The position numbers were made by a program, and so were the translations under genes. Positions 21,205 to 31,905 of a stretch of DNA of 64,000 nucleotides are shown here, one piece after another. Within the stretch, counting starts at the first letter, position 1. Every line of letters starts with the position of its first letter. The stretch spans positions 62,001 to 126,000 of the forward strand of contig JAWPHD010005579.1 of assembly GCA_037043455.1 (NCBI GenBank), in the 5' to 3' direction. The stretch is from Cyrtodaria siliqua (Eukaryota; Mollusca; Bivalvia; Adapedonta; Hiatellidae). A model generated the notes under the pieces. It had not been told where the DNA came from. It did no database searches and saw nothing but the letters and a program-made list of their open reading frames with translations.

Positions 21205-21414
21205 AGCTGCGTGAAGTTGGCTCATCATACGACATACGACATTCGACAAACGACATTCGACATCCTTGACCTTGAAGGATATTTTTGAATGTCGTATGCC
21301 GAATGTCGTTTGTCGAATGCTATAAGTCGAATGTTGTATGTCGCGTGAATTCACATTCACATTTAATGTTGTTTTTCGAATGTCGAATGTCGTATGTTGT
21401 AACTTCACGCAGCT
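21205..21414. mobile_element. 210-bp Mutator-like MITE with perfect 9-bp target duplication
   Basis: The termini are AGCTGCGTGAAGTT and AACTTCACGCAGCT. ACTCAAAAT occurs exactly on both sides (21196-21204 and 21415-21423). The arms are built from short CGACATTCGAC/GTCGAATGTCG words, giving extensive internal self-pairing. Confidence 0.88.
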
Positions 21415-21423
21415 ACTCAAAAT

Positions 21424-22139
21424 ACGATTAATTTATTTCCCGATTTTACCGCTCTATCCAGGTATCGCCTTGCAAATAATTCGATTCAGGCGTCTTATTT
21501 TTCTCAACATACTATATAGCCCATGTATAGATGTTTGCATAGTCGTTTACATCATTATTAAGGTGAACTCGTTAATAAAGGTTTGGTTTAACACATTAGA
21601 AAAATATTAACGTATTTTACAGAAATGATAATCGTGTTATTTCCAACCCATGTTCTGTTATTTCCCAGGAAACACGTTTTGCCAAACAATCCACTTGTTG
21701 TTATTTTATGAAATGTAAGTGTAACTTCCTCTTATATTGATGTATAATATTAGGGTACATATATGAAAAATAATAAACAAAATAATTCAGAAAAATACAG
21801 TGTGATTTAGTTATTTTCTGACGGTATCCAGTTAATTCGCCTTTCTATTCAGTATCTCGCACATATTGAATTGTGTTGGTTTATAACACAAACTTAAGTT
21901 CAACAGTTCTAAAACATTATTATGCCCGATCAATTTCCTGAAACTCTCAAATCATTTCCTGGAAAATTCAATTATTTCATAGTATAGTGTTGTCTCCGAT
22001 GTAAGGGATAACTCTGTTTTAATGTAGTGTTGATTGATTTATATAAACATCAGCATTAAATGGAATTAAAGAGGTGAGAAAAAATCACCAAATAAGAACA
22101 CATTAAGAACATAGCAAATATTACGAATTGTAAGAAAAA
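21424..22139. other. AT-rich stretch next to the inverted satellite
   Basis: No gene. TTATTTCC(C/A) words near 21638-21670 and 21810 echo the satellite motif, suggesting very diverged repeat remnants. Confidence 0.45.
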
Positions 22140-24105
22140 CTATATATGGTCCAGTTATTTCCCGGAAATGTCCAGTTATTTCTCAACACACTGTTCCGTA
22201 AATATGTGTTGTGCTGTTATATAATATATTTGTGAATTAGTTACAACTATCGTATCTTAGTGCTAGGAAGGATGTAGAATGCATCAAAAGTAAAAAATAA
22301 TAACAATCGAAGAAAAACTATATATGGTCCAGTTATTTCGCAGCTATGTCCAGTTATTTCTCGACACCATGTTGCGTCAATATATGTCGTGTTATAATAA
22401 AATATTTTAGTGAATTAATTATAACTATCGTATCTCAGTGCTGAGAACGATGTAAAAAGCATAAAAAGTGCAAAATAATAACACATTTTAAGGAAAACTA
22501 TGTTATGGTCCAGTTATTTCCCGGTGATGTCCAGTTATTTTCCAGCGATTATTTTTCTCTAACAGTGATGCCGTTCTGATTTAAAAGAGTGTTATTGGTT
22601 ATTCTATTGCCTCATCAATGAGGCTGACATGCGGGATGAACGGGAAAACACTGGAGATGAGATATGATAACATATTATTTAAATGCACAATATGGTCCAG
22701 TTATTTCCCGGCTGTGTCGAAATTATTTCACAGCGGTTATTTTCCTCTAACAATGGTGCCCAAGGTGCCGCTCTGATTTAAGAGAGTTTTATTGGTTACA
22801 CTATTGCCTCATCAATGAGGCTGACATGCGGGATGAGCGGTAAAACTTTGGAGATGAGATATGATAACATATTATTGAAATAACACGATATTGTCCAGTT
22901 ATTTCCCGGCTGTGTCCAGTTATATCCCAACGGTTATTTTCCTCTAACAATGGTACCGCTCTGAATTAATAGAGTGTTACTGGTTATACTATTTCCTCAT
23001 TAGTGAAGTTGGCATGAGGGATGAGCGGGAAAACATTGGAGTTGAGATATGATAACATATTACTGAGATACACAATATGGTCCAGTTTTTTCCCGGCTGT
23101 GTCCAGTTATTTCCAGGCGGTTAATTTCCTCTAACAATGGTACCGCTCTGATTTAATAGAGTGTTATTGGTTATACTATTGCCTCATTAGTGAGGTTGGC
23201 ATGTGAGATGAGCGGGAAAACATTGGATATGAGATATGATAACACATTATTGAGATACACAATAATGTCCATTTTTTTCCAGGCTGTGTCCAGTTATTTC
23301 CCGGCGGTTATTTTCCTCTAACAATGGTACCGCTCTGATTTAATAGAGTGTTATTGGTTATACTTTTGCCTCATTAGTGAGGTTGGCATGAGAGATGAGC
23401 GGGAAAACATTGGAGATGAGATATGATAACATAGTATTGAGATACACAATAATGTCCAGATTTTTCCCGGCTGTGTCCAGTTATTTCTCGGCGGTTATTT
23501 TCCTCTTACAATGGTACCGCTCTGATTTAATAGAGTGTTATTGGTTATACTATTGCCTCATTAGTGAGGTTGGCATGAGAGATGAGCGGGAAAACATTGG
23601 AGATGAGATATGATAACATATTATTGAGATACACAATAATGTCCTGTTTATTACCGGCTATGTCCAGTTATTTCCCGGCGGTTATTTTCCGCTAACAATG
23701 GTACCGTTCTGATTTAATAGAGTGTTATTGGTTATACTATTGCCTCATTGAGGAGGTTGACATGAGTGATGAGCGGGAAAACATTGCAATTGACATATGA
23801 TAACATATTATTGAGATACACAATATGATCCAGTTTTTTCCGGCTGTGTCCAGTTATTTCCGGCGGTTATTTTCCTCTAACAATGGTACCGTTCTGAATT
23901 AATAGAGTGTTATTGGTTATACTATTGCCTCATTAGTGAGGTTGGCATGAGAGATGAGCGGGAAAACATTGGAGATGAGATATGATTACATATTATTGAG
24001 ATACACAATATTGTCCGTTTTTTCCCGGCTGTGTCCAGTTATTTCCCGGCGGTTATTTTCCTCTAACAATGGTATCGCTCTGATTTAATAAAGTGTTATT
24101 AGGAA
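22140..24105 (-). repeat. ~187-bp satellite array, reverse orientation, with a diverged inner block
   Basis: From about 22510 to 24105 the array is the reverse complement of the 1-2451 satellite. CCGGCTGTGTCC recurs near 22712, 22905, 23092, 23280, 23468, 23840 and 24025. The inner part (22140-22510) is two ~180-bp units of a related but different sequence. These units keep TATGGTCCAGTTATTTC but replace the rest with ACTATCGTATCT(T/C)AGTGCT. The array ends at GTGTTATTAGGAAGG. Confidence 0.95.
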
Positions 24106-25029
24106 GGCACCAATTTGACAAACACACAAGAAAATATTATCCTTTATTAAAAGGTTTGATCGTATATTAAATAGTTTTGGCAAATATTGGGCGCGGCTCC
24201 AAATAGCGGGCTGCCGGCAACACATACATATATAATGGCAGCCCTTAACATGATTCACAAAAGAGGGCATGGCCCATAAGCCTGATACCCTTAATGAAGC
24301 CCCAGTAGGCTTAAACAAAATATGAAGCCCCGAAAGGCTTAAACAAAAGAGGGCATGGTACAACAGCCTTATACCCTTAGTGAAGCCCCAACAGGCTTAA
24401 ATAAAATGTTTATTCAAAACTCTAATTCTAAAGTAAAATGTTTCTTCATTTAATCACTTGAAAGTTATTTCTTTTCTAAAGATTACAATAATGTGCACGA
24501 CCGAACTAGGCATGATGCACCAACAATAAGCCCCAAAAGGCTTAATATTTCATGCTGTAATCCCGACCCTGGGAAACAGTGGTCAGTATTACATTGAAAT
24601 TTACTAATTATATAATTGTTAGTTGTCATTAACTTTGATTTCACTGAATTGAAGGATTCGCTGACAGCCATATGGCAGCGATCAAAATGAAATTATGATA
24701 ATGCCACATAGCAGCAATCAAAATTACATTTTGATAATGCCACCGCCAAAAGAAAATAATTTTGGCAAAAGCGAATCCCTCACAGCCAAAGGAAATTGGA
24801 TAAATCATTGTAAGATTATGTAACGCGCATACAGTACAGTATGAATCATACGTGAGCCGCGCCCTGCCACAATACAAAATAATGTGCGTTATATAAGTTG
24901 CGAAAGAACATATCTGGTACTGACGCCATTTATGCAGGAGTGAGGAGTTGGTTTCCTAACATGGACATGTAAACGCCGTAACCTCCTGATAATTATAATA
25001 TCATTGAACGTCGTGAACAAAAGGCCTAA

Positions 25030-25260
25030 TTAACAACTGGTACCTCGCTTATTACGAAGTTCAACAACGTTGCAACCACGTGTCTGACTGTGCACAACCA
25101 ACTGTAAAATGAAATCATAGTCCTCACAAAGAACCAACAAACTAATAGAAAGTGTTGGACTGACTTCAGTCATCCCCCAACTGTGCTTGCGAATCGCCCA
25201 AGCACATATAACCGTATCTGAGTCAACATGACTGTACACCCAATGCGTCGAACCCTCGGG
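25030..25260 (-). pseudogene. RNase H-like fragment of the DIRS-like relic
   Basis: The frame contains HVDSDTVICA, IRKH, SPTLSISLLVLCEDYDFILQ and QTRGCNVVE. This resembles DIRS-type RNase H: a D(S/N).TV.AYI.K start, SPTL, L..LCE....I.LQ, and a final NVVAD-like motif. The final catalytic Asp reads Glu or is shifted. It was assigned by pattern only. Confidence 0.42.
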
Positions 25261-25417
25261 TTCGTTCCCCCTGGACTACTCGGAGCCGTAAATCCTTCTC
25301 GAGGACGAAGTGGGGACCCGCTCACCTGTAACCACGTTGAACTAGGTCATCTTCGCTTCCGGTAACAACCTCATGAGAATCCTGCGAATAACTAAACTGA
25401 CCTACATATATTCAAGA

Positions 25418-25621
25418 TTAGCAGAGACAAGACAATTGAAATTCTGCCACTCTGATCCGTCTTACAAACCTCTTCAAAGGCTGTATTAAACGTTTTAAAG
25501 CCAGTGTTTCCTTGACGGTTATCCCACTATTTGCTAAAGTGCAGGGGATCCAAATACCGCATGAGTAAGGCTGTCTAAATGATTGAAAACCATGCCTACC
25601 TACAAAGTAAGAGGCTGTCAT
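25418..25621 (-). pseudogene. Reverse-transcriptase C-terminal fragment of the DIRS-like relic
   Basis: The minus-strand frame reads GIWIPCTLANSGITVKETLA, then LKRLIQPLKRFVRRIRVAEF. This is similar to the segment after the YxDD motif in DIRS-like enzymes (LGF.IDS..M.V.LT..K, then IR.VAEFIG). The catalytic palm is not recognisable upstream. Confidence 0.42.
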
Positions 25622-26300
25622 CTGAACGTATAGAGATTCGATCGGAAATCGTGAGACTTCGCGATGGGAAGCCGTGCTAAGACAAGAACAGACTCGGTAT
25701 GGTGAAGGTGGGAGGGGGATTAGAAATAGTTATAAGGTTTATAGTACCGCCGCCAGAACACCCAGAGCTCGTATGTCTCAAAGCTGTGCCCAAAGGGTTT
25801 CGTGAAATAGGATCGGCCAGAGAATGACGTGTGATTGATAAATGAGATAAATAAGACAGTTAAACGTGGGTGTCTGATTATTACTAACTTTGACCTAAAT
25901 GTCTGCCACCCTGAAAAGGACTAACAGTTCGAATGTCTGTCTATATTAAAGTGACGGTTATCCAACTATTAAATAATCACGTGCAGGGAGGCAAAATAAA
26001 CAGCATGCGTATGGCTGTCTAAATTGGCCATAAAAGTACGTGTGGATGATAAAATTGGCTTGCCTAACCCAGATGAATAAGACGGAAAGGCGTGGATGCC
26101 TAATAGACATCACTTTGACCAGTGCTTCAGTACCAATACGCAAAATCATTACGCTGTTGCTAGGCTCTGGGACTCCTACTGACACTGCTACCACTACCTG
26201 AACCGTCGTAAAAGTTGTGATATGAGACCGAACAGGAATGCCTTTACGACCAAAGGGTGACGGAAGAAAAAGACAAGTATTGCACAAAAAAAAAACAACA

Positions 26301-27780
26301 GCCGCAGCCCTCGACTATCATAAATGACGATAACGCGACCTTTACGGAGTATATGGCACCGAAAACCAATGAAACTCCATAATAGAACCGACGGACTTGC
26401 TGTCCGCAGAACGAACCCTAGATGGCCAAACATGTTAGTAGAACACGCTACACGTACTGGCATCAATTTGAATGTTAAGGGGCTGTCCCTCAAATTGAAA
26501 TGCATGCGTCCATAAAATAATCAAGAGTTTCCATGAGGGGTATCAGACTCTAATGACATTCCAATTTCCTAACTACGGCAACCAGCTAAATTCGAAAAAT
26601 GCTACTCTTGAAGTAGTCAATAATACGCCTCTACCATGTTAACATCTGTTGTAGTGGCTTAATAAGAAGATCCGCTGATTGAATAAGTATTGTGTGCCAG
26701 GGAAGGAACCAGTACTAAACTCCTCTTTTATGTGACCCAGGTCTTGTATTTTGCCTTGCAGTATTAGTATTGTAGTATTGGTGGATGTTAACCTAATGTA
26801 CCGGAACAGAGTTATAGCGTAGTATTTATAGTCTGTTCCAATGTTTACCTTTACTGGCTTATAATGTCCAGTCTGTGTATGTTGATAAATATATACTCGT
26901 CATGAGCGATTGAGTGAGTGAGCGATTATATTGCATGCTGGGTCCTAACACCAATTCACGCCAAACTAATCAATTCTCCGCACGTCTCCTCTGACTGACT
27001 GACAAACAACACCTTACAAATGGTATTGTGGCGATACATGTAATTGTATCTAAAGTTGTTCTTTCACGTGAGTGAAAGAAACCCTTCTAAGATACTACGA
27101 TCTCTACTTCGAGTCTGGTAAGACATTGTTTGTATATATATTATGTTTTAAATGATGAAATACCGCCGCGTGGGTTTTGTATCGTATTTGTCTTGTTTGT
27201 CTATGTTCCGAGTCTTGTATATTAAGTATTCGTTTTGTATTGTTTTAGGTTTATGTCGTATATTGTCGAATATACCCTTAATAAACCCACGATCCCCGGC
27301 AGAAAGCGTTGTCGTATTTATAACCCCGACGTTCACAAGCTCATATTTAGAACGATGACATCGTATATGGACAGGAAACAAATTAAATATCGTACAAGAA
27401 CATACGTATGAATGGAAGTGGTGCCGATTTGCAATACATGAGAACCGTGGTTACAATGCGGGCCATACAGCCAAGAATTAGATATGCAGAAAGTATGCGG
27501 GCCCTGTGAAACCCATGCGAACACGAGCTTTCCACCCCATTACCTTAGCTGTTTTACTGAGTGCTGCTGTATATCGGCAGATGCAGCACGTCACACTGCT
27601 ATTTAGCTTGTGAACCGCAGTCACATTCTCCATACAGCAAGCCCGGTCCCAGCCACTGGCCAGTCACCTTCCAGCTTGGATTGACACTACCGCTCAGCAG
27701 GCTCGATTCATGAAACAGAATAAAACGAAAGTCACTAACCAGTTGCGAAGCTTATATAGATTTATGTAATGAAATGTAAA
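26301..27780. other. Stretch without a recognised gene
   Basis: Short frames at 26324-26515 and 27148-27381 have no recognised motif. TGAGTGAGTGAGCG (26909-26922) is a tiny microsatellite. The area may belong to the same decayed retroelement, but nothing shows it. Confidence 0.4.
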
Positions 27781-28415
27781 TCTCCCTTTTAGTTATGCTA
27801 GTATTGTTATTATAATCGGTATTATTATTATTATGATTACTGAATACTAACACTATTGTTACTGAAGCTGGTATTTTTAATATTATTATAATTTTTTTAT
27901 TTATTTTTTTATTTATTTGTTTCTCGCTTGTTTAATTATTTTTCATTTAATATCATTAATATCGTTATTATTTATTGATTTATTTTATTTTTATTACTTT
28001 TTTATTTTTATTTTTTTTTATTTTGAATATCTATGAAAGCTGTATCCATTTTTTATTATTTATATTTTACTATTTTTATTATTTATGTATTTGTTTATTT
28101 ATTTATTTATTTATTTATTTTTTATTATTATATTTTTATTTTTTTTATTTTTTTTGTTATGTCTTTCTTATTGTATATATTATTATTATATAGACATTTA
28201 TCCGTGTTATTATTGTTTCTATTTTTAGTGTTATTTTTTATTTATTTTTATTTATTTATTTTTATTTTTATTTGTATTTTTTTTTTTTGTGTGTGTGTTA
28301 TTTATTCATTTTTCTTTTAATTGATATACATCATATTTTCTTCTTCTTTTTCTTCTTCTTCTTCTTCTTTTTTTTGTTTTTTTATTTATTTTTTTTTTTT
28401 TTTTTTTTTTTTTAG
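27781..28415 (+). repeat. T-rich low-complexity tract with TTTA, TTC and T runs
   Basis: From 27890 to 28415 the plus strand is almost purely T with some A (TTTATT words). There is a TTC run at 28339-28372 and a T-run of about 25 at 28389-28413. Apparent frames at 27975-28320 are Phe/Leu/Ile/Tyr-only and are composition artefacts. Confidence 0.9.
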
Positions 28416-28743
28416 TGTACACTTCTCAAAACTGCTAACTACACCGCTCACGTTTTGGGTTATATATATCGATGGGTTGAATGTTTTTCAATAAAATAAA
28501 AAGGAAATACCAATTCAATCATTTTTACATCATTTCATTTTATTTTTTTCATGGGCAATGCTAGAACTAAACCACAATGAGCAATTACAAACGACCCATG
28601 TAAACACTAAAGTCACACTTTTCCCATATCTACATGTCCCTCTAATTCGCAATTAACTATCTCCATACACGAGGGGTACAGCAAATTCACGCTTCACTGT
28701 GTACTATATGCAGTATATGGAATCTCGAATTAGGTCAAACAGC

Positions 28744-28828
28744 ATCACAGTATTAGAGCGGCCTCCTTGTCAGCGACTGTAAAGGTAAAGCGGAGATCCT
28801 GATCAACCAATTCCAGTCAGTCTTCATA
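28744..28828 (+). pseudogene. LINE ORF2 fragment (pre-RT segment)
   Basis: A short frame reads SGLLVSDCKGKAEILINQFQ, then SVF. The KA.IL...F.SVF pattern is highly characteristic of the segment just before the reverse transcriptase of many LINEs. Nothing else of the element is seen nearby. Confidence 0.55.
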
Positions 28829-29876
28829 TATAACATTTTTATTGTATACTTTCATATTGTTTTCTAATGGTTTCCATCCATACACAGTAATAGTTATCTG
28901 AATTTCTATATTCATGAATAATAACGCTCTATGTTAATTGTATGACTATTACTTTTCATTGTATTTGTGTTATTCTTATAGCTTTTGATGGATGATTATT
29001 TTGCGCGAAAACGACGTCGACGTCGGATGACGTCATTAAAAACATCAAGCGATTTTCTAAAGTTTGTTTACAATTGATAACGTTAAAAACATTGGGTGAG
29101 TGACCATTTCAATTATTTTATCAATTTCTGCCATAAAAGGTTGAAAAAAAACACGTATTTTTTTGTTGACACTATAGGAAGGATTCCGTTATTTTATATG
29201 AAAGTAGTTCCTTATTTCTATTCGCGGCTCTTAGCAAGCACGAGAAAAAGTTCCGGTGCAATATCAATGTGTGCAATATCGTTGAATATTGCACACATAG
29301 CTCAATGCAAACTAAACGGGACAATATGAAAGTATACAATAATAGTTTAATACAGAATGTTTCAATTACAATTCACCTGCATGCTTTTCATATGTATACA
29401 TTTGGATGAAAATTTCAATTAATCATTCCCTATCCATTTTGGATTTTTTTTTCAAAGATGGCTGACCATGACAGAAGACAGTGAGGCTGCTGTACTCAAT
29501 GAGGCAGTTAAGTCTAACTGCGAGTATGGCTGTGACGTTAGTTACCGGATGATTGGCTGTCATGATCTTAGTTTTGAAAATCGGTTGAGACATAACTATT
29601 TTACAGCCAGAGTGTTTTTTTTGGTGTGACTTTTTCCATGTAAATTCCTTGTCGTTGGGATAGCAAGAACATTAAGAAATCTCAAATAACTTCAGTTAGC
29701 CTGAATATTTTGCTGTACAAATTTGATGAATAGTGAAGACAGGGTTTTCGACTTAGAAGTAGTCAATAAGGCCTAAAGTTTAGCACGTACTTTCAAAGTC
29801 AGAATATGCTTATTGTTAACCTTAACGGAGATGATAGAGACGTTGTTTCAAGTATTTGTGTACAATCAAATTTGCA
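28829..29876. other. AT-rich stretch with parts of the neighbouring repeat family
   Basis: At 29351-29466 the sequence ATGTTTCAATTACAATTCACC, then the TTTGGATGAAAATTTCAATT to AAAGATGGCTGACCA segment, recurs at 30488-30530 and 30860-30928. So the repeat is larger than the inverted arms alone. The frame at 29096-29329 is not recognised. Confidence 0.5.
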
Positions 29877-30939
29877 TTAAGGACTATTGGTCAGCCATCT
29901 TTGAAAACAAAATCCAAAATGGATGGGGTATGATTAATTGAAATTTTCATTCAAATGCATATTATAGGCATGATCATTGTCAATGATACAATAGATGACA
30001 TTAATGCAACACTGTTGATGTGAACATAATATCAGAAACAATATTTATTTGGCAGAAATAGTGCCCTTTATATTCGAAATGTTTAGTGCAACTTCTCTAA
30101 GAGTTTTGTTTTTATGTTAAATAAATTTGTCCATAGAATTGTCCATTTATCTAAAAATGGCACACGGGACATCATTCCTAAATTAAATACGGCATGTTAT
30201 CAAATCATATAAATTTCTAAGTCAATCATTGTAAAAAAAACAAGCTATTCTTTCAATGGCATGTACTTTCAAAATAGTATGGTGGCACTGACGGGTTTTA
30301 ACTGTCAAACTATTATAAATGGCAACTATATTGTTGGATGTATTAAACACAACTGAGTGACTGTTGTGAAAAGAAACGTGGAAACATAAGAGTAATTTAT
30401 TATTATATTCCTATAAAAACAGCAAAAACTAAATAATAACATATGAATACGATCAAATTACCTGTTTATCCGAATGTTTCACCATACAGCATGTTTCAAT
30501 TACAATTCACCTGCATGCTTTTCATGTGTATCATGTGCGTGTGTTGAAGGCACATGGCGTATAAAGAAAATCTTCATTTTTAACAAGGGTGTACTTCGAA
30601 TTTTGATGATGTGATAACATGGCTTACTTTATTTAGAAATGATGTCTCGTGTGCCATTTTTAGATAAATGGACAATTCTATGGACAATTATTTAACATAA
30701 AAAACAAAACATCTTAGAGTAAAATTGCACTAAACATTTCGAATATAAAGGGCACTATTTCTAACAAATAAATATTGTTTCTGATATTATGTTCACATCA
30801 ATAGTGTTGTATTAATGTCATCTATTATATCGTTGACAATGTTCATGCCTATAATATACATTTGGATGAAAATTTCAATTAATCATTCCCTATCCATTTT
30901 GGATTTTTTTTTCAAAGATGGCTGACCAATAGTCCTTAA
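29877..30939. repeat. Inverted repeat with ~300-bp arms and 461-bp spacer
   Basis: The arm 29877-30176 is the reverse complement of 30638-30939. Shared landmarks are TTAAGGACTATTGGTCAGCC, ATCCAAAATGGAT, GATACAATAGATGACATTAA, AACATAATATCAGAAACAAT, GTGCCCTTTATATTCG and CACACGGGACATCATT. It is probably a foldback element. The spacer has no coding signal. Confidence 0.88.
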
Positions 30940-31639
30940 ATCACCTGATGTACCCAGCCGTTAATAGAAACAACTGATTAGAAACGCACGCTTCGTTAAA
31001 AGGCACGGTGACTTTTTAACTCGTGTATTTACATAAACTATAAATAAACCATTTGGATCTGTACACGTCCTGTGTTGTGCTTAGCGTCGGCATAGCGTGT
31101 AGGGGATACAGCGTAATTAGTACACAAATATTTATTCGGCATAGCGTTTACAGTTGAATTTTATTCAGTTGATTTGTTAGCTTAATTCTCTAAGTTGTAA
31201 CGATTCCGAGTGCTTCGTCAGCTGTTTTAGGTTATGTTTTAATAAGCATATTCTGCCTTTAACAACCTCAAGTGAGTGCATTGATATCGTGACGGTTCAG
31301 CTGAAAGCTGATCCACGTTGAGTTATAGGGGTCATTTAACAAAACTACTTTATGCCCCATCTTCATTATGCTTTAAATATAATACATTTCAATGTAAACT
31401 ATTTTATATTGTTTACATATTTCAAGTGTGCATTATATAAGTAATTACATATCAGAGCATTAACCTCAGAGAAATGTCAAACAGGGTTGGATAACGAAAC
31501 AATATAGCATATGTTTCCTTCTGTTTGAAAACGTTTTGAAAAATACTAGTTACTTTTAACACTAATGATTTAAACAGAAGAACGTCTTATCATGGTTGCT
31601 GGGACTTTAAACCAGGCTTTAGGGTGCACCAAACCTCAC
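30940..31639. other. Stretch without a recognised gene
   Basis: It begins with CCTGATGTACCC, also seen at 3474 and 34529. The phrase GGACTTTAAACCAGGCTTTAGGG at its end recurs at 32341-32366, followed by the same CACCAAACCTCACTTTTAAC; it borders the SINE. Confidence 0.45.
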
Positions 31640-31905
31640 TTTTAACGTCTCTGACTTGAAATCACTTGCCCCTCACCGCTGTAGATTCGATCCCTCAGGG
31701 GCCTAGGTATCTTTATGTGAGGAAGCTATCCAGCTGGCTTGCGGAACGTCGGTGGTTGTACCCAGGTCCCGCCCGTGCACGAAAATTGCCCGGAGGGGCA
31801 CCATGGGTCTTCCTCCACCAATGGAAGCCGGAAAGTCGTCATATGACCTTAGCTGTTGGTGCGACTATAAAATCAAATTCCAATTCGATCTTATCATGGG
31901 TTAAT
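31640..31905 (+). mobile_element. tRNA-derived SINE
   Basis: It has CCCCTCACCGCTGTAGATTC followed by GATCCC (a B-box-like promoter element). Then come GTGAGGAAGCTATCCAGCTG, GTCGGTGGTTGTACCCAGG and a 3' part with GTCATATGACCTTAGCTG and TTGGTGCGACTATAAAATC. I recall this layout as common in bivalve genomes. Related pieces lie at 19205-19255, 36520-36625 (minus) and 41425-41475 (minus). The Arg-rich reading frame across it is not a gene. Confidence 0.65.

Larger units (their letters stand above)
24106..26300 (-). mobile_element. Decayed DIRS-like retroelement
   Basis: Minus-strand fragments read in order as reverse-transcriptase end (25621 to 25418), RNase H (about 25260 to 25030) and a following FAT-type segment (about 24910 to 24750, SFATYITHIILYC). 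This is the gene order of DIRS-like elements. A second diverged copy of the RT-end segment lies at about 25930-26040, so the region is duplicated. At 24256-24440 a ~100-bp direct repeat contains AAGCCCCRNAGGCTTA motifs; another copy of the motif is at 24526. All frames are broken, and no tyrosine recombinase was found. Confidence 0.45.

Noticed and set aside
27975..28320. Long Phe/Tyr/Ile/Leu frames resembling membrane proteins
   Set aside because: They arise purely from T-rich low-complexity DNA.
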